Below, one piece after another: positions 8,477-17,129 of a stretch of 34,312 nucleotides of DNA. The notes below the pieces were generated by a model. The model saw only the letters and a list, made by a program, of their open reading frames with translations. It was not told the origin of the DNA and did no database searches. How positions within the stretch are numbered: the first letter of the stretch is position 1; each line of letters opens with the position of its first letter. The stretch is from Acidobacteriota bacterium (GTDB lineage: Bacteria; Acidobacteriota; UBA4820), in contig JAKQCT010000031.1 of NCBI GenBank assembly GCA_029559035.1, positions 1 through 34,312 of the forward strand, in the 5' to 3' direction. A program made the translations under genes and the position numbers.

Positions 8477-9571
8477 TCACAGCCCCATCTTCTTCCTGGG
8501 GTTCTCGGGGTTCAAACGCTCGAATTCCCTTAAAAGTTCCTTGCTCTTTTCGTCGATGACGTCGGGCACGGAAATGTAGACCTCGACGAGGAGGTCTCCC
8601 GAGCTTCCTCCCAGGAGCGAAGGCATCCCCTTGCCCCTGAGCCTGAAGACCTGGCCCGAACCGGTGTTCGGCGGGATCTTGAGAAGCGTCTTGCCCGTCA
8701 TCGTGGGTATCTCGATCTTCGCACCCAGCCCTGCTTCAGAGAACGTTACGGGAAGCCTCACCTTCAGGTTGGGCCCCTCCCTTTCGAAAAGATGGTCCTT
8801 CGTTATGTGCGTCTCGATGAAAAGCGACCCGGAGGGTCCGCCGAACTTTCCCGCTTCGCCTTTCCCCTTGGCCCTGATCCTTGATCCCGTATCGACCCCG
8901 GCCGGGATGGTCACTTCGATCTTGTCAACGGCGTCCTTCCTCCCGGAGCCCCCGCAGGAAGCGCAGATCTCGCCCGGGTTGTTCCCGGTCCCGCCGCAGT
9001 GCCTGCATGGCCTCGCGAACTGGAACGGCCCCTTGGAAATGCCCTCCTTGCCGCTGCCGCCGCACTTGGGGCAAGCTCCGCGCCTCGCCGGCGCCGTCCT
9101 TCCGGAGCCTCCGCAGGCGGAACAGGGGGTTTTGTGGGGAACGGTCAGCTTGACCTTCTTTCCCGAGAAAGCTTCATGAAGCGTCAGCGTTACGGGGATA
9201 ACGATGTCCGAACCGCTCTCCGGCCTGTTATCGGGCTGCCTTGCGCCCTGGAAAAAGGACTCGAAAATGTCGCTGAAATTTGCGGCGCCGCCGAGATCTT
9301 CGAAGTTGAACCCCTCGAAGTGCACTCCCCGTCCGCCCTGCGGCGGAGCGAAATCCTCGACGTAACCCCTCGTGTCGTATTTCTTCTTTTTATCAGGGTC
9401 CGACAGTATCGCGTACGCCTCCGATATCTCCTTGAACCTGTCCTCGGAGCTCTTGTCGCCCGGATTTAGGTCGGGGTGGTACTTCCTCGCGAGGCGCTTG
9501 TAGGCTTTCTTCACCTCGCCGAGCGGGGATTTCGGGGGAAGCTCGAGAACGGCGTACAGGTCCCTCGCCAT
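8477..9571 (-). CDS. dnaJ: Chaperone protein DnaJ
   Basis: A 364-aa type I Hsp40 that stimulates the DnaK ATPase and delivers substrates. The J domain is at residues 1-70 with the HPD motif in KYHPDLNPGD. A short Gly/Phe-rich linker (about 75-110) follows. The zinc-binding region has four CxxCxGxG repeats (CSACGGSG, CPKCGGSG, CRHCGGTG, CASCGGSG), and the C-terminal substrate-binding barrels follow. It is slightly shorter than E. coli DnaJ (376 aa). The ATG directly abuts the TAG stop of hsp20 with no spacer, so translation is probably coupled. The gene order dnaK-hsp20-dnaJ-hspR lacks grpE, which must be elsewhere in the genome. Confidence 0.97.
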   Translation of the reverse strand: MARDLYAVLELPPKSPLGEVKKAYKRLARKYHPDLNPGDKSSEDRFKEISEAYAILSDPDKKKKYDTRGYVEDFAPPQGGRGVHFEGFNFEDLGGAANFSDIFESFFQGARQPDNRPESGSDIVIPVTLTLHEAFSGKKVKLTVPHKTPCSACGGSGRTAPARRGACPKCGGSGKEGISKGPFQFARPCRHCGGTGNNPGEICASCGGSGRKDAVDKIEVTIPAGVDTGSRIRAKGKGEAGKFGGPSGSLFIETHITKDHLFEREGPNLKVRLPVTFSEAGLGAKIEIPTMTGKTLLKIPPNTGSGQVFRLRGKGMPSLLGGSSGDLLVEVYISVPDVIDEKSKELLREFERLNPENPRKKMGL

Positions 9572-10003
9572 CTACCTGACCATTATCTTCTTCTTTTCGG
9601 ATCTCTTCGGAAGCATCAGCGTGAGGACACCGTCGGTGAGGGAAGCCTCCACGTTCTTGGGGTCGATCGTGGAGAGGAAGGTGAACTCCCGGGAAAAGCG
9701 GCCGAAGAACCGTTCCATCCTCTGCACGTTCTTGGGGGCCATTTCCTTGTCGGCCCTTCTCTCGCCCTCCACCCTGATGGACCTCTCCTCGCATGTGACC
9801 TCGATGTCGCCTATCTCCACTCCCGGCAGTTCCATCTCCACGTAGAAAGCAATTTCGTCCTCGCAAATGTCGGTCGGTGGGGACCAGGAGAACGACGGTT
9901 CGGATTCCGGCGCCACGCCGGGCTCCATTATGTCGGAAATGATGTGGTTGAGTTTTCCCTGAAGTTCTGCGAGGTCTTTCAGAGCGCCTTTCCTGGTTGG
10001 CAT
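9572..10003 (-). CDS. Small heat-shock protein, Hsp20/alpha-crystallin family
   Basis: A 143-aa ATP-independent holdase of the cytosol that keeps unfolded proteins soluble for DnaK/DnaJ. The alpha-crystallin domain covers about residues 45-143, with FYVEMELPGVEIGDIEV, SIRVEGER, ERFFGRFSREFTF and the beta-9 motif DGVLTLMLPK. The tail is short and ends in KKKIMVR, without a clear IxI motif. The ORF is open to 10087, but I choose the ATG at 10003 because AAGGAG lies 6 nt before it and the upstream codons look non-coding. It follows dnaK after a 108-nt gap that carries a stable hairpin. It ends base-to-base with the dnaJ start. Confidence 0.94.
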   Translation of the reverse strand: MPTRKGALKDLAELQGKLNHIISDIMEPGVAPESEPSFSWSPPTDICEDEIAFYVEMELPGVEIGDIEVTCEERSIRVEGERRADKEMAPKNVQRMERFFGRFSREFTFLSTIDPKNVEASLTDGVLTLMLPKRSEKKKIMVR

Positions 10004-10086
10004 CGCGGCTCCTTTCCCGGCGAAGAGAAGCGGGGGCGGGCTTACCCAAGCTCGCCGTCCCGCTCGCCTCACCATTTTACCACTCA

Positions 10087-10110
10087 TTCTCCGGCTTTGC
10101 GCCCGGAGAA
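10087..10110 (-). other. Intercistronic hairpin between dnaK and hsp20
   Basis: An 8-bp perfect stem, TTCTCCGG with CCGGAGAA, closed by an 8-nt loop, directly after the dnaK stop codon. No U-run follows, so it should not be a full terminator. A role in partial attenuation, mRNA processing or 3'-end protection of the dnaK message is likely, as seen in other chaperone operons. Confidence 0.6.
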
Positions 10111-10111
10111 C

Positions 10112-12022
10112 CTACTTCACGTCCTCGAACTCGGCGTCGATGACATCCCCGCCCTTCTTCTGGGAGGAGTCTCCCTGCGGAGGCGGAGGCGGGGCTTCGC
10201 CCTGTTGCGGGTTCTGCTGTTTCGCCTGGTCGTACAGGAGCTGAGCGAGGCTCTGGCTCGCCTGGTTGACCTTGTCTATCCCCTGGCGGATCTGGTCGAG
10301 CCCGCCCGTTTCCTTGACCTTCTTGAGCTCGTCGATAGCCTCTCTGAGCCTCTGCTCTTCCGCGGCGGGGAGCTTGCCCGCGTTCTGGGAAAGGAGTTTC
10401 TCGGTTGAATAGATTATCTGATCGGCCTGGTTCTTCGCCTCTATCTCGTCCTTTCTCTTCGCGTCATCGGACTTGTGGGCCTCGGCCTCCCTGACCATCT
10501 TGTCGATCTCGTCTTTCGTGAGGCCCGAAGAAGCCGTGATGGTTATGCTCTGCTCCCTCTGCGTGGCCAGGTCCTTGGCCGACACGTTCAGGATACCGTT
10601 CGCGTCGATGTCGAACGTGACCTCGATCTGCGGGGTTCCCCTCTGGGCCGGCGGGATCCCTCCGAGCTTGAAGTTACCGAGGGTCTTGTTGTCCCTTGCA
10701 AGAGGCCTCTCGCCCTGGAAGACGACTATCTCGACCTCGGGCTGATTGTCCGCCGCCGTGGTGAAGACCTCTTTCCTTCTGGCGGGTATCGTCGTGTTCC
10801 TCGGGATCAGAGGTGTGGCCACTCCGCCGAGGGTTTCGACTCCGAGGGTCAGCGGGGTGACGTCGAGCAGGAGGATGTCCTTGACATCCCCCGCGAGGAC
10901 GCCGGCCTGTATCGCCGCGCCGACCGCGACCACCTCGTCGGGGTTCACGCCCTTGTGAGGCTCCTTGCCGAAGAAATCCATCACCATCTGCTGGATCTTG
11001 GGTATCCTAGTCGAACCTCCGACGAGGACCGCCTCCTGTATATTGCCGGGAGTGAGCTTCGCGTCGCGGAGCGCCGCTTCGCAGGGGCGCATCGTCCTCT
11101 GGAATATCTCGAAGGAAAGGTTCTCCATCTGGGCCCTGGTGATTTTGGTCACGAGATGCTTCGGCCCGCTGGCGTCGGCCGTTATGAACGGAAGGTTGAT
11201 CTCCGCCTCGAGCGTCTGCGAAAGCTCCACCTTCGCCCTTTCCGCGGCTTCCTTGAGCCTCTGGAGCGCCATCGGGTCCTTGGAGACATCGATGCCGCTC
11301 TCCCTCCTGAAGTTCTCGACGATGAAATCTATCAGCACCTTGTCGATGTCGTCACCGCCCAGGTGGGTGTCGCCGTTGGTGGCCTTGACTTCGATCACGC
11401 CTTCGCTCACTTCGAGTATAGAAATGTCGAAAGTTCCGCCGCCGAAATCGTAGACGGCTATCGTCTCCTCTTTCTTCTTGTCCATCCCGTAGGCCAGCGC
11501 CGCGGCCGTGGGTTCGTTGATTATCCTCATCACTTCGAGGCCGGCTATCCTTCCTGCGTCCTTCGTGGCCTGCCTCTGCGAGTCGTTGAAGTAGGCGGGA
11601 ACGGTGATGACCGCCTGCGTGACCTTCTCTCCCAGGTACGATTCGGCCGCTTCCTTGAGTTTCCTGAGAACCATCGCCGAGATCTCCGGAGGCGAATATT
11701 TCTTTCCCTTGATGTCCACGAAAGCGTCGCCGTTGTCGCCCGGGACCACCGAGTAGGGAACGGTCTTCATCTCTTCGCCTACTTCTCCGAAGCGTCTGCC
11801 CATGAACCTCTTTATTGAGAACACCGTGTTCAGAGGGTTCGTCACGGCCTGCCTTTTCGCGACTTTTCCGACCAGGATCTCGCCTTTGTCGGTGAAGGCG
11901 ACCACCGACGGAGTTGTCCTGTCTCCCTCCTGGTTGGGGATGACGACAGGGGTTCCGCCTTCCATCACCGCCACCACAGAGTTGGTTGTTCCGAGGTCGA
12001 TTCCGATTATCTTCTTTGCCAT
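10112..12022 (-). CDS. dnaK: Chaperone protein DnaK (Hsp70)
   Basis: A 636-aa ATP-dependent cytosolic chaperone, full length. The nucleotide-binding domain starts at [20 protein letters not shown] and includes [33 protein letters not shown] and [13 protein letters not shown]. The linker [13 protein letters not shown] and the substrate-binding domain follow, and the C-terminus has the bacterial tail [11 protein letters not shown] after a proline run. The ORF is open 33 nt further upstream. The ATG at 12022 is chosen because the universal DnaK N-terminus starts there and AAAGGAG lies about 8 nt before it. It is the first gene of the operon, about 56 nt downstream of the predicted transcription start. 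In HspR systems DnaK is also the co-repressor, which gives a feedback loop. Confidence 0.98.
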   Translation of the reverse strand: MAKKIIGIDLGTTNSVVAVMEGGTPVVIPNQEGDRTTPSVVAFTDKGEILVGKVAKRQAVTNPLNTVFSIKRFMGRRFGEVGEEMKTVPYSVVPGDNGDAFVDIKGKKYSPPEISAMVLRKLKEAAESYLGEKVTQAVITVPAYFNDSQRQATKDAGRIAGLEVMRIINEPTAAALAYGMDKKKEETIAVYDFGGGTFDISILEVSEGVIEVKATNGDTHLGGDDIDKVLIDFIVENFRRESGIDVSKDPMALQRLKEAAERAKVELSQTLEAEINLPFITADASGPKHLVTKITRAQMENLSFEIFQRTMRPCEAALRDAKLTPGNIQEAVLVGGSTRIPKIQQMVMDFFGKEPHKGVNPDEVVAVGAAIQAGVLAGDVKDILLLDVTPLTLGVETLGGVATPLIPRNTTIPARRKEVFTTAADNQPEVEIVVFQGERPLARDNKTLGNFKLGGIPPAQRGTPQIEVTFDIDANGILNVSAKDLATQREQSITITASSGLTKDEIDKMVREAEAHKSDDAKRKDEIEAKNQADQIIYSTEKLLSQNAGKLPAAEEQRLREAIDELKKVKETGGLDQIRQGIDKVNQASQSLAQLLYDQAKQQNPQQGEAPPPPPQGDSSQKKGGDVIDAEFEDVK

Positions 12023-12084
12023 TTCTCTGTCTCCTTTACCCCCTCGCGTTTCCAAAACCTTCGGGGAATCTTTAGCAAGACGAT

Positions 12085-12113
12085 AATATAATACTTGAGT
12101 TACCTTTTGTCAA
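12085..12113 (-). promoter_or_regulatory. Sigma-70 promoter of the dnaK operon
   Basis: Minus-strand TTGACA (12113-12108), a 17-nt spacer and TATATT (12090-12085): a perfect -35 box, optimal spacing and a 4/6 -10 box. Transcription should start near 12078, about 56 nt before the dnaK ATG. The HspR operator covers the -35 box and most of the spacer. Confidence 0.85.
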
Positions 12114-12114
12114 G
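12094..12114. promoter_or_regulatory. HAIR operator for HspR
   Basis: The minus strand reads CTTGACA-N7-ACTCAAG, 21 bp. The HAIR consensus known from actinobacteria is CTTGAGT-N7-ACTCAAG, so the spacing is exact and 12 of the 14 arm bases match. The two differing bases turn the left arm into a perfect -35 box. Overlap with the promoter explains repression by blocking RNA polymerase. Confidence 0.88.
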
Positions 12115-12193
12115 TTTTATAAACCACGGGCGGAACCCTTGATCCCACAGCTTCTTTGATTATAGGGATAGGTCCCGATCCGGAAGGTCCGGG

Positions 12194-13330
12194 TCATTCC
12201 CCCGAGCACTTGAAGCCCGAAGAGAGCGCGATCTGACCCTTCACCATTTTGGGTTTCCAGAAGGCGTTGCCGGCGAAACCGGCGTCGATCTCGGCCCACG
12301 CCCTTTTTACTGCTTCCGCGTTCTTTTCGTTGTCGAGCGCGGCGAACCTGCCGGTCGAATCTCCTTCGGCTTTCTGGTGTATGTCGATGGCCCTCGTCAT
12401 TTTCGAGCAGGAAAAGTCGAGGACGGAGATGTCTATCCACTTCAGGGAGGGCTGTTCAGAGGTCCTGAAATAGAGCTTTTTACCCGTTATGTCGTAAACC
12501 AGGGTCCACTTGTTGTTTCCGAGGTCGGCCTTTTTAAGAGCTCTGAAAGCGAAGTCGACGGAAGGCTCGGTCTTCGGCGGTTCCCTGAACATCAGGGCAG
12601 CCCACCTGAATCTGGGATCCTCCTTTTCATATTTCGGCGCCGGGTCCTTGCCCCCTCCGAAACCCTTGTAATTGAGGATATCTTTAAGTTCAAGGTCGTA
12701 CCTGTCGTTTCCGAGGATCGTGTAAGGAAGCTTCTCTCCTGAATAAACGACCGGTTTTCCTCCGATGAACTCCACGACCGCGGCTTTGCCGTTCTTGTCC
12801 GCGAGGAAGAAATGCCACTGGCAGTGCCCTTCCGGAAGGGCCGTCGACAAGCTCGAAAGGGCCTCGTCCACCGTGGCGAAGTTATCAAGGAGGTACTGCA
12901 TCCAGTGATGATGATAAAACCCCGCGACGTCTTCCCTCGCCGGCCATTCCGTCCCCATGAGGGTCATCTCGCCGACATAAAGGCCCGCTTCGTTAAGCCC
13001 TCCGTCGGGGAACTCTTTTCCGAAAACGTTGTAAGTCAGCGACCCGTATTTCGAAACCCATCTCAGCCTGCGTAATCCTCGGCCTCTCTCTCCGGCTTTG
13101 ATGTCCGAGTAGGAAATGTTTTCCTTCGAAACCCCTCTCGGGTTTATCACGATCAGGCCGGGCACCTTCATGTTCTCGTCCAGGTTGTGGCCGACGAGAA
13201 GAGAGCCTTCCGACGGGAAAAGGAAAGTAAAACAGGACCTTTGTCCCATCGGGCCGGTCCGCATGACGACGAAAGCGGCAATTATCAATATCGAGACAGA
13301 AAGAACCATTTTAATGGACGCATATTTCAT
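12194..13330 (-). CDS. Exported Ntn-hydrolase, choloylglycine hydrolase/penicillin acylase-like
   Basis: A 378-aa protein of the linear amide C-N hydrolase (C59-like) group. An N-terminal hydrophobic segment (about residues 7-24) directs export. The likely nucleophile is Cys33 in RSCFTFLFPSEGSLLVGHNLDE, the pattern of the mature N-terminus of this family, which would be freed by processing. Other family signatures are DGGLNEAGLYVGEMTL and DKNGKAAVVEFIGGKPVVY. The usual Arg of the GRNxD motif is His here, which may alter the substrate. Known members cleave bile-salt amides, penicillin V or N-acyl signals; the substrate here cannot be told. The TTG at 13348 is possible, but the ATG at 13330 with GAGGTG 5 nt upstream is better. 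It is a single-gene unit with its own promoter. Confidence 0.82.
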   Translation of the reverse strand: MKYASIKMVLSVSILIIAAFVVMRTGPMGQRSCFTFLFPSEGSLLVGHNLDENMKVPGLIVINPRGVSKENISYSDIKAGERGRGLRRLRWVSKYGSLTYNVFGKEFPDGGLNEAGLYVGEMTLMGTEWPAREDVAGFYHHHWMQYLLDNFATVDEALSSLSTALPEGHCQWHFFLADKNGKAAVVEFIGGKPVVYSGEKLPYTILGNDRYDLELKDILNYKGFGGGKDPAPKYEKEDPRFRWAALMFREPPKTEPSVDFAFRALKKADLGNNKWTLVYDITGKKLYFRTSEQPSLKWIDISVLDFSCSKMTRAIDIHQKAEGDSTGRFAALDNEKNAEAVKRAWAEIDAGFAGNAFWKPKMVKGQIALSSGFKCSGE

Positions 13331-13347
13331 TTTTTCACCTCGAGACA

Positions 13348-13376
13348 ATATTATCCCATTCAGGCCCTAAGTTCAA
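13348..13376 (-). promoter_or_regulatory. Putative sigma-70 promoter of the Ntn-hydrolase gene
   Basis: Minus-strand TTGAAC (13376-13371), a 17-nt spacer and TAATAT (13353-13348). The implied start near 13341 leaves only about 11 nt before the ATG at 13330, just enough for the GAGGTG ribosome site, so the leader would be very short. Confidence 0.45.
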
Positions 13377-13448
13377 ATTCTGTTCAGTTGTTGGTTCAAG
13401 TTTAATTTTCAGGAATCAAACCACCACATAATACATCCATTTTTTCTA

Positions 13449-13652
13449 TCAGCACTTTATCTTGCGTTTAAAACCATACTTTTCGATATCTAAACCATTT
13501 GATTTTGCTGGCTTTTTTTCTGTTACGCTATCCCCGGAAAGTATAACTACAACATAACAAGTCGTATCTTTATCGACACTGCCGGTTTTGTTGAAAACAA
13601 ACGATTTAAATCTCCTACGCAAATTGTGGCTCCATTGTTGTATCTCATTCAA
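13449..13652 (-). CDS. Doubtful small ORF in the AT-rich intergenic region
   Basis: 67 codons from a TTG, with no good ribosome site. The reading frame extends protein-like for several codons upstream (IERRDV before the TTG) and then meets a TAA. The product is basic, with CYVVVILSGDS in the middle and a KRKIKC end. I recognise no family. The region is clearly more AT-rich than its surroundings. It could be a relic of a gene, or the enhancer region of the sigma-54 promoter that happens to be open. Confidence 0.2.
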   Translation of the reverse strand: MNEIQQWSHNLRRRFKSFVFNKTGSVDKDTTCYVVVILSGDSVTEKKPAKSNGLDIEKYGFKRKIKC

Positions 13653-13704
13653 GACATCACGGCGTTCAATTCTGCCGAAAAGCCTTTAAAAAACGACATT
13701 TATG

Positions 13705-13721
13705 TTGGCATTGTTTTTGCT
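13705..13721 (+). promoter_or_regulatory. Sigma-54 (RpoN) promoter of the large secreted-protein operon
   Basis: TTGGCA at 13705-13710 and TTGCT at 13717-13721 match the -24 (TTGGCA) and -12 (TTGCT) elements. The invariant GG and GC are separated by exactly 10 nt. The start should be near 13732, about 110 nt before the chosen ATG at 13841. The 250 nt upstream are AT-rich and could hold enhancer-binding sites; I see no unmistakable dyad there. Confidence 0.72.
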
Positions 13722-13840
13722 ACCATTATCCGGAAACTGAACAGGGAGTGTCGATGAAGTCTTTTTCGAAAAACAAATTCTTCATTCGGTCCGGGAGGGG
13801 TCCGTCTTCTCCTGTTTGCACCCGTTCAAAAGGAGGGATC

Positions 13841-16800
13841 ATGTCTATCGGAAAGAAGTGCGAATGTTCAATTCAAGGTTGCACCTTACTGATCGCGGCA
13901 GTTTCATTTTTGTTTATCTGCGCGGTCCCGGCGGCCGCCCAGGACGTCACGCTCTACATCACCAAAAGCAAGCCGGCGGCGGATTGGCAGGCCGACCTTA
14001 ACTGGACCCAGGGGCCTTTCACCGGCCAGAATTACGAGATCAGGAGAGGCGTCGACGCCGCCACCCTTGTTTCTGGAGCGGCTTGGAGGACCCTGCCGAC
14101 GCTCTCCACTACCGATACCGATCTTGGATATGCGGGACTTATCTTCTACGACATCAAACCGGTATCGCCGACCCTGATGTTGTCATGGGAGGGCGTCACC
14201 CCCGATCTTCTGGACGACGGGTTCATGCCTGATCCCGTAGAGCCTTACGCCGATGCCGTCGAAGATCTCACGATAAGCGGAGACCCCTCAGAATTCCGCG
14301 TCGTGCTGACGAGCAGCCTGGGTTACATGCCCGCGACGATAGAGCTTTATCTGGACCGTAACGCTGACGGGGATTACAATGACGCGGGCGAGACGATACC
14401 GCTCGCAGAATATGATCCCATGGACGCCGATACGACCGACGGCAAGCTCTATTTCGGGCGCCTGGAAGGATTCGAGCCGACAGGAACGGTCCCGACCGCG
14501 GCATCGCCTCTCTATGTCCGCAACGAACTCGGCAACACGAGGTGGGACTTTGCCAACACGACGGGCGAAATAAGCTACAAGTTCAGCGCGACCGACGCTT
14601 CAGGCATAGCCGGCGGCGACCCGACATTCGAAAAGACGCTTATCGCCCTGAATACGGCTCAGGAACTGATAGACGATCTCGGAAAGCCCGTGGTGGCGGC
14701 TGCTACCTGCCCGAACCCGACGGACTGGCAGACCGCTCTCGTTTATTTCGAGGAAGCGGAGGCAAGGGTCGCTCCTTCCAGCCCATACAACCTCGCGTCC
14801 GAGCCGAACAGGAACATGTATTACCTCAACGCGCTTCTCGCTTCGGCGATCGCCGAGACCGGATACACTCTTCAGAACTATCACTCCCTTTTCGAGACGC
14901 CCGACACCAAGCGCTACAGGGACACGATGCTCGACTGGAAGCTCTTCGCGGACGAGCAGGTCCTAAGGATGGAGCATCTCTCGACTTGGGCGCTGAGCGA
15001 ACCGAACTCTCCCTGGGAGTTCCAGTTCCCCGGCTTCTGCATGTACCTCGAAGATACAGGCTCGGGAACGCCGTTCGTGAATATCGCAGGCCTCGCTTCC
15101 GCCGGCTCAGCTTTCGGCCTTCCTATGGCGGATCCTTCGACGCCATTCTCGCCGATCATCGGATTCGCGAACTCCCTTGCTCCAAAGGCAGATAAAGGCT
15201 CGGGCAACACCCTGGCCGGGTCCGCCGACCCGATCTACACTTTCCCCCAGGCTTACTGGGACCGCGCGGACGCCCACATGCTCGCCGCCCTCTTCAGGGG
15301 ATGGAGAGCCTCCGCGATCGCCGCAAGGGTTTACGAGAACGCCGGCGCGGCAAGGCCCGTCACCGCGGGCGACCTCGAAGCGATCGACACCTGGCTTGAA
15401 GCCGAAGACGACGCCGAAGCTCATTACAAGTGCGACCCCGAGCCGTGCGCCCCCCTGAACGGCATCGACGACGACAACGACGGCCTCGTCGACGACCTCG
15501 GCTACGCCGCGAGGGTCTTCGAGACCTTCGACGGAGTGGGGATCTACAGCCCCGATCCCGCCAACGGCTGCACCCTCGAAACCGCCGCCAACGACGCGAG
15601 CGCAGCTTCGAAGCATCTGCGCGAGGCGTTCAAGACCGTGCTTAAAGAAACGGACATCCAGGCCGACGACGCCACGATAATGTACGGCGACGGAGGGAAC
15701 CACCCGCCGCTCTTCATCGACATCGACAGCTACAACGGATTCCTGGCGGACGGCGTGACCCCCTGCCCGGACCCCGAGAACTGCGCCGACGGAATGCCCG
15801 ACCTCCAGTGGGTCCCGGGCCAGTTCCTTCCCGCCCCCTGGTGCCCCCCCGCCCAGGCGGGCGATCCCGAGCCCCCGCTTTACAACACCCCGATCTCGAT
15901 CAGGGGAGGACTCAGCGACGACATCACCTGGTGGATGGAACAGCTCATCGACGCCTATAACGAGATGATGGGAGACACGCTCAGCGAAGACTGCTATCCC
16001 GAAGCCTGGATGGATACGCTCTTCGCCACCGACTGGGGATACACATGGGAACAGGCGGTCGCGGACACTACTCCCCACTACGTGATGAACTTCCGCGACG
16101 ACATTGAGGAAATGCTCGCCGACCATGACATCGACCCGGCGGACCTCGGCGCCGACTTCCAGACCTTCCTGAACTACGCGGAAAGCATCGACGTCAGGCT
16201 GTTCGTCGAGAATCCCGAGAACGTCAGGAACTATGTCCCCTACTATTGCCCCACCCACACCGAACCGATCTGCGGCGAAGCCGAGAACTACACATTCAAC
16301 GGCTTCTGGGGCGACTGGGACGAGCCGTGCGATCCGATCGTCCCCGGCAAGTTCTGGACCATCGAGCCGTTCGCGATCTTCAACCAGGATGCGAACGGAA
16401 TACTAGACTCATCCTGCGATCCATCGAATCTGGGAACTGACAGCGACTGCCTGCAGGTTTCATGGAACGACAAGGACGGAGACGGCGAGTTCGACATTTT
16501 CGAACCTCTCCTGATGGCGGACCAGAACACTCCGATAAACTACATCGACCTTAACGGCGACGGCCAGTGGAACGGCTGGTCGGACCGCGACCACAAGAAA
16601 GCGCTCTATGCCGGCGAGCCGGCCGATCCGGGGCAGGGACTTTACAACGCCCTCTATGTCTATTTCCAGGACCCGACCTTCGGGGGAAGGCTGCCCGGAA
16701 TGACGAATGAAGGGCTCAACAATTTCGTAAGCGCTGCAGCGGGCCTTGGCGACGGGATACTCGAATTCCCCTCGGACAACCACCATCCGACCAACTACCA

Positions 16801-17062
16801 CATGGTTGAAGAGCCTCCGACCGCTCCCGGCGCGAACCTGCGGCTCGTCATCACGGCGACGGACCCTGACGGCGACACTCTGCATTACCACCTCGTCCTC
16901 CCTTCGAGCTGGAGCGGAACGGAAGTGATCGTCGACGGAAACAGCACAGGCGTTTACGAGCTTGCGGCGCCCGCGGGAACGTGGGGATTCGTCGGACTGG
17001 TTTACGACAACGTCAACAACCTCAACGACATCGTCGGGACATACCTGACGATAACGAGGTAA
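13841..17062 (+). CDS. Large secreted protein with Asp-rich Ca-binding-like motifs (MopE-like segment)
   Basis: A 1073-aa exported protein without a recognised enzymatic domain. The ORF is open from a GTG at 13748, but the ATG at 13841 has AAAGGAGG close upstream and starts a clear signal peptide (hydrophobic LLIAAVSFLFICAVPAAAQ, cleavage after about residue 34). Acidic Ca-binding-like loops occur at about residue 172 (DRNADGDYNDAGE), at about 540 (NGIDDDNDGLVDDLGY, the MopE-like metal-binding pattern), and at about 877 and 903 (DKDGDGEFD, DLNGDGQWN; dockerin/EF-hand-like). Several Cys-Pro-rich stretches lie between. There is no C-terminal anchor or sorting motif. It is the first gene after the sigma-54 promoter and is followed 67 nt later by a second giant secreted protein. 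A surface, matrix or filament role is plausible, not shown. Confidence 0.85.
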   Translation: MSIGKKCECSIQGCTLLIAAVSFLFICAVPAAAQDVTLYITKSKPAADWQADLNWTQGPFTGQNYEIRRGVDAATLVSGAAWRTLPTLSTTDTDLGYAGLIFYDIKPVSPTLMLSWEGVTPDLLDDGFMPDPVEPYADAVEDLTISGDPSEFRVVLTSSLGYMPATIELYLDRNADGDYNDAGETIPLAEYDPMDADTTDGKLYFGRLEGFEPTGTVPTAASPLYVRNELGNTRWDFANTTGEISYKFSATDASGIAGGDPTFEKTLIALNTAQELIDDLGKPVVAAATCPNPTDWQTALVYFEEAEARVAPSSPYNLASEPNRNMYYLNALLASAIAETGYTLQNYHSLFETPDTKRYRDTMLDWKLFADEQVLRMEHLSTWALSEPNSPWEFQFPGFCMYLEDTGSGTPFVNIAGLASAGSAFGLPMADPSTPFSPIIGFANSLAPKADKGSGNTLAGSADPIYTFPQAYWDRADAHMLAALFRGWRASAIAARVYENAGAARPVTAGDLEAIDTWLEAEDDAEAHYKCDPEPCAPLNGIDDDNDGLVDDLGYAARVFETFDGVGIYSPDPANGCTLETAANDASAASKHLREAFKTVLKETDIQADDATIMYGDGGNHPPLFIDIDSYNGFLADGVTPCPDPENCADGMPDLQWVPGQFLPAPWCPPAQAGDPEPPLYNTPISIRGGLSDDITWWMEQLIDAYNEMMGDTLSEDCYPEAWMDTLFATDWGYTWEQAVADTTPHYVMNFRDDIEEMLADHDIDPADLGADFQTFLNYAESIDVRLFVENPENVRNYVPYYCPTHTEPICGEAENYTFNGFWGDWDEPCDPIVPGKFWTIEPFAIFNQDANGILDSSCDPSNLGTDSDCLQVSWNDKDGDGEFDIFEPLLMADQNTPINYIDLNGDGQWNGWSDRDHKKALYAGEPADPGQGLYNALYVYFQDPTFGGRLPGMTNEGLNNFVSAAAGLGDGILEFPSDNHHPTNYHMVEEPPTAPGANLRLVITATDPDGDTLHYHLVLPSSWSGTEVIVDGNSTGVYELAAPAGTWGFVGLVYDNVNNLNDIVGTYLTITR

Positions 17063-17129
17063 CAGAAAGAGAGAGCAGGGGGCTCCGATGTTTTGTTTCA
17101 GAAAAGCAGAGAAGAAGGAGAGGTGCGGA

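Noticed and set aside
12150-12193. Possible terminator after the Ntn-hydrolase gene (CCGG-AAGGT-CCGG)
   Set aside because: The stem is short and no U-tract follows; not convincing.
13748-13840. Upstream GTG start giving 31 extra residues to the first giant secreted protein
   Set aside because: The extension would bury the signal peptide, and the ATG at 13841 has a strong AAAGGAGG site.
15107-16258. 383-codon minus-strand open frame inside the 1073-aa secreted protein gene
   Set aside because: Val/Gly/Arg-rich mirror frame with no signal peptide, ribosome site or motif; the plus frame has a signal peptide and calcium-binding-like loops.
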